Part shown: in pieces, positions 63,572 through 64,000 of the stretch
Layout: each line of letters starts with the position of its first letter
Numbering within the stretch: the stretch's first letter is position 1
Assembly (NCBI RefSeq): GCF_011927795.1
Contig: NZ_JAATJJ010000003.1
Span: forward strand, 1-64,000
Reading direction: 5' to 3'
DNA from: Saonia flava
GTDB lineage: Bacteria > Bacteroidota > Bacteroidia > Flavobacteriales > Flavobacteriaceae
DNA: 64,000 nt
Program-made: the position numbers and the translations under genes
Notes under the pieces: model-generated
Seen by the model: the letters and a program-made list of their open reading frames with translations, nothing else
Told to the model about the DNA's origin: nothing
Databases searched by the model: none

Positions 63572-64000
63572 ATGGATTTTATAAAAGAAAACTGGGATTG
63601 GATTGCCGAAAGTATTTGGAAGGTAATCTCCATTGCAACAATATTTTTTGCCGCAGGTTGGGGACTTTCTGCTTTATTCTATAAAGAGAGAATAGAGATA
63701 TTAAAAGAGAAAATAAATTCAAAAAATGAAAGTCCTTCAAGTGATGACCCAAGTGAGTTCTTATATCCAGAAACGGGAAAAAATGGTAGAAATATACTTG
63801 CAAATTCAACGTTAAGTGTACAAAAAGGCGAGAAAGTTTCTTTAAGGGCAATTATACCTAAAAATGAAAAAATACTTATAGAATTAAAAGGTCCAAAACG
63901 ACATCACAAACAAGATGATGGTGCGTCATGGAATTTTTCAATAAGTCAAAAACGAAATTGGACTACTAAAACCTATGAGCCTGAAAATGGAGGAAGGCAG
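63572..64000 (+). CDS. membrane-anchored protein, 3' end outside the window (cassette 17)
   Basis: An open frame of 143 codons starting MDFIKENWDWIAESI and running off the right edge. One membrane helix (about residues 17-36) is followed by a charged linker and a beta-rich soluble domain (LSVQKGEKVSLRAIIPKNEK). No family is recognised. The start codon lies 41 bp after the cassette boundary, and the site that ends the cassette is not in the window. Confidence 0.65.
   Translation, partial: MDFIKENWDWIAESIWKVISIATIFFAAGWGLSALFYKERIEILKEKINSKNESPSSDDPSEFLYPETGKNGRNILANSTLSVQKGEKVSLRAIIPKNEKILIELKGPKRHHKQDDGASWNFSISQKRNWTTKTYEPENGGRQ

Larger units (their letters stand above)
42205..64000 (+). mobile_element. 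integron-like gene-cassette array with 16 complete cassettes and part of a 17th
   Basis: The array comprises a recombinase gene, an attI-like junction (43333-43386), and then cassettes bounded by G|TT cuts: C1 43379-47586, C2 to 48465, C3 to 50513, C4 to 50871, C5 to 52870, C6 to 55192, C7 to 55978, C8 to 56881, C9 to 58148, C10 to 58755, C11 to 59368, C12 to 60006, C13 to 60923, C14 to 61997, C15 to 62771, C16 to 63531, and C17 open at the edge. Each cassette's first nine bases (GTT plus six) are the reverse complement of its own 3' site's first nine bases: exact in 14 of 16, one difference in C4 and C14. This is the footprint of circular cassettes carrying one attC each. Gene content is accessory, and nearly all genes face away from the recombinase. 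Confidence 0.85.

Noticed and set aside
39476-64000. Prophage or conjugative transposon
   Set aside because: No capsid, tail, terminase, relaxase, VirB/Tra or replication genes are visible in this part.

Overview
The window looks like a chromosome segment of a marine-type Flavobacteriaceae (Bacteroidota). The base composition is AT-rich. Promoters have the Bacteroidota form (TTG, about 19-20 bp, TAnnTTTG). There are many SPII lipoproteins, a type IX secretion cargo protein, and families typical of this group (GSCFA, DUF4136, DUF4230, DUF5522, TPM proteins, putative porin). The genus cannot be fixed from the sequence alone.

Positions 1-39,070 are ordinary core chromosome. A probable rRNA operon promoter reads off the left edge. 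Then follow a porin, a giant secreted BNR/TSP3 protein, rnhB, an OmpA protein, lipB, a membrane-bound LuxR regulator, lysS, an SLC13 transporter, an operon with hemL, a glucosaminidase and a PLP desulfhydrase/deaminase, alaS with GSCFA and DUF4230 genes, an M23 peptidase with a MerR regulator, a lemA/TPM cluster, der, era and an alanine:cation symporter.

At 39,292 an initiator tRNA-Met marks the start of an accessory region. Next to it is a tyrosine recombinase (39,476-40,771), followed by 11-bp tandem repeats, an unknown gene and a small zinc-ribbon gene.

From 42,205 to the right edge the window holds what I judge to be a non-canonical integron. It has a Xer-like tyrosine recombinase without the IntI-specific insertion, an attI-like boundary immediately after its stop codon, and then 16 complete gene cassettes and the start of a 17th. 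Cassettes are separated by 16 attC-like palindromic sites of 71-205 bp. The decisive signature is that the nine bases opening each cassette (GTT plus six variable bases) are the reverse complement of the nine bases opening that same cassette's own 3' site. This is what excision and insertion as a circle would produce. It holds exactly in 14 of the 16 complete cassettes and with one difference in the other two.

The cassette cargo is mostly defence, stress and unknown functions: a four-gene restriction-modification system with two m5C methylases, a retron (reverse transcriptase, HTH protein, candidate msr-msd RNA), an ORF-less cassette, an HxlR/DUF3500 pair, a mercury or heavy-metal transport operon, a TIR-domain protein, a TraB/GumN protein, a DUF4304-like protein, a GNAT acetyltransferase and several small membrane or secreted proteins. 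Many cassette genes start within 30 bp of the upstream boundary and end inside the downstream site, so most probably depend on read-through transcription.
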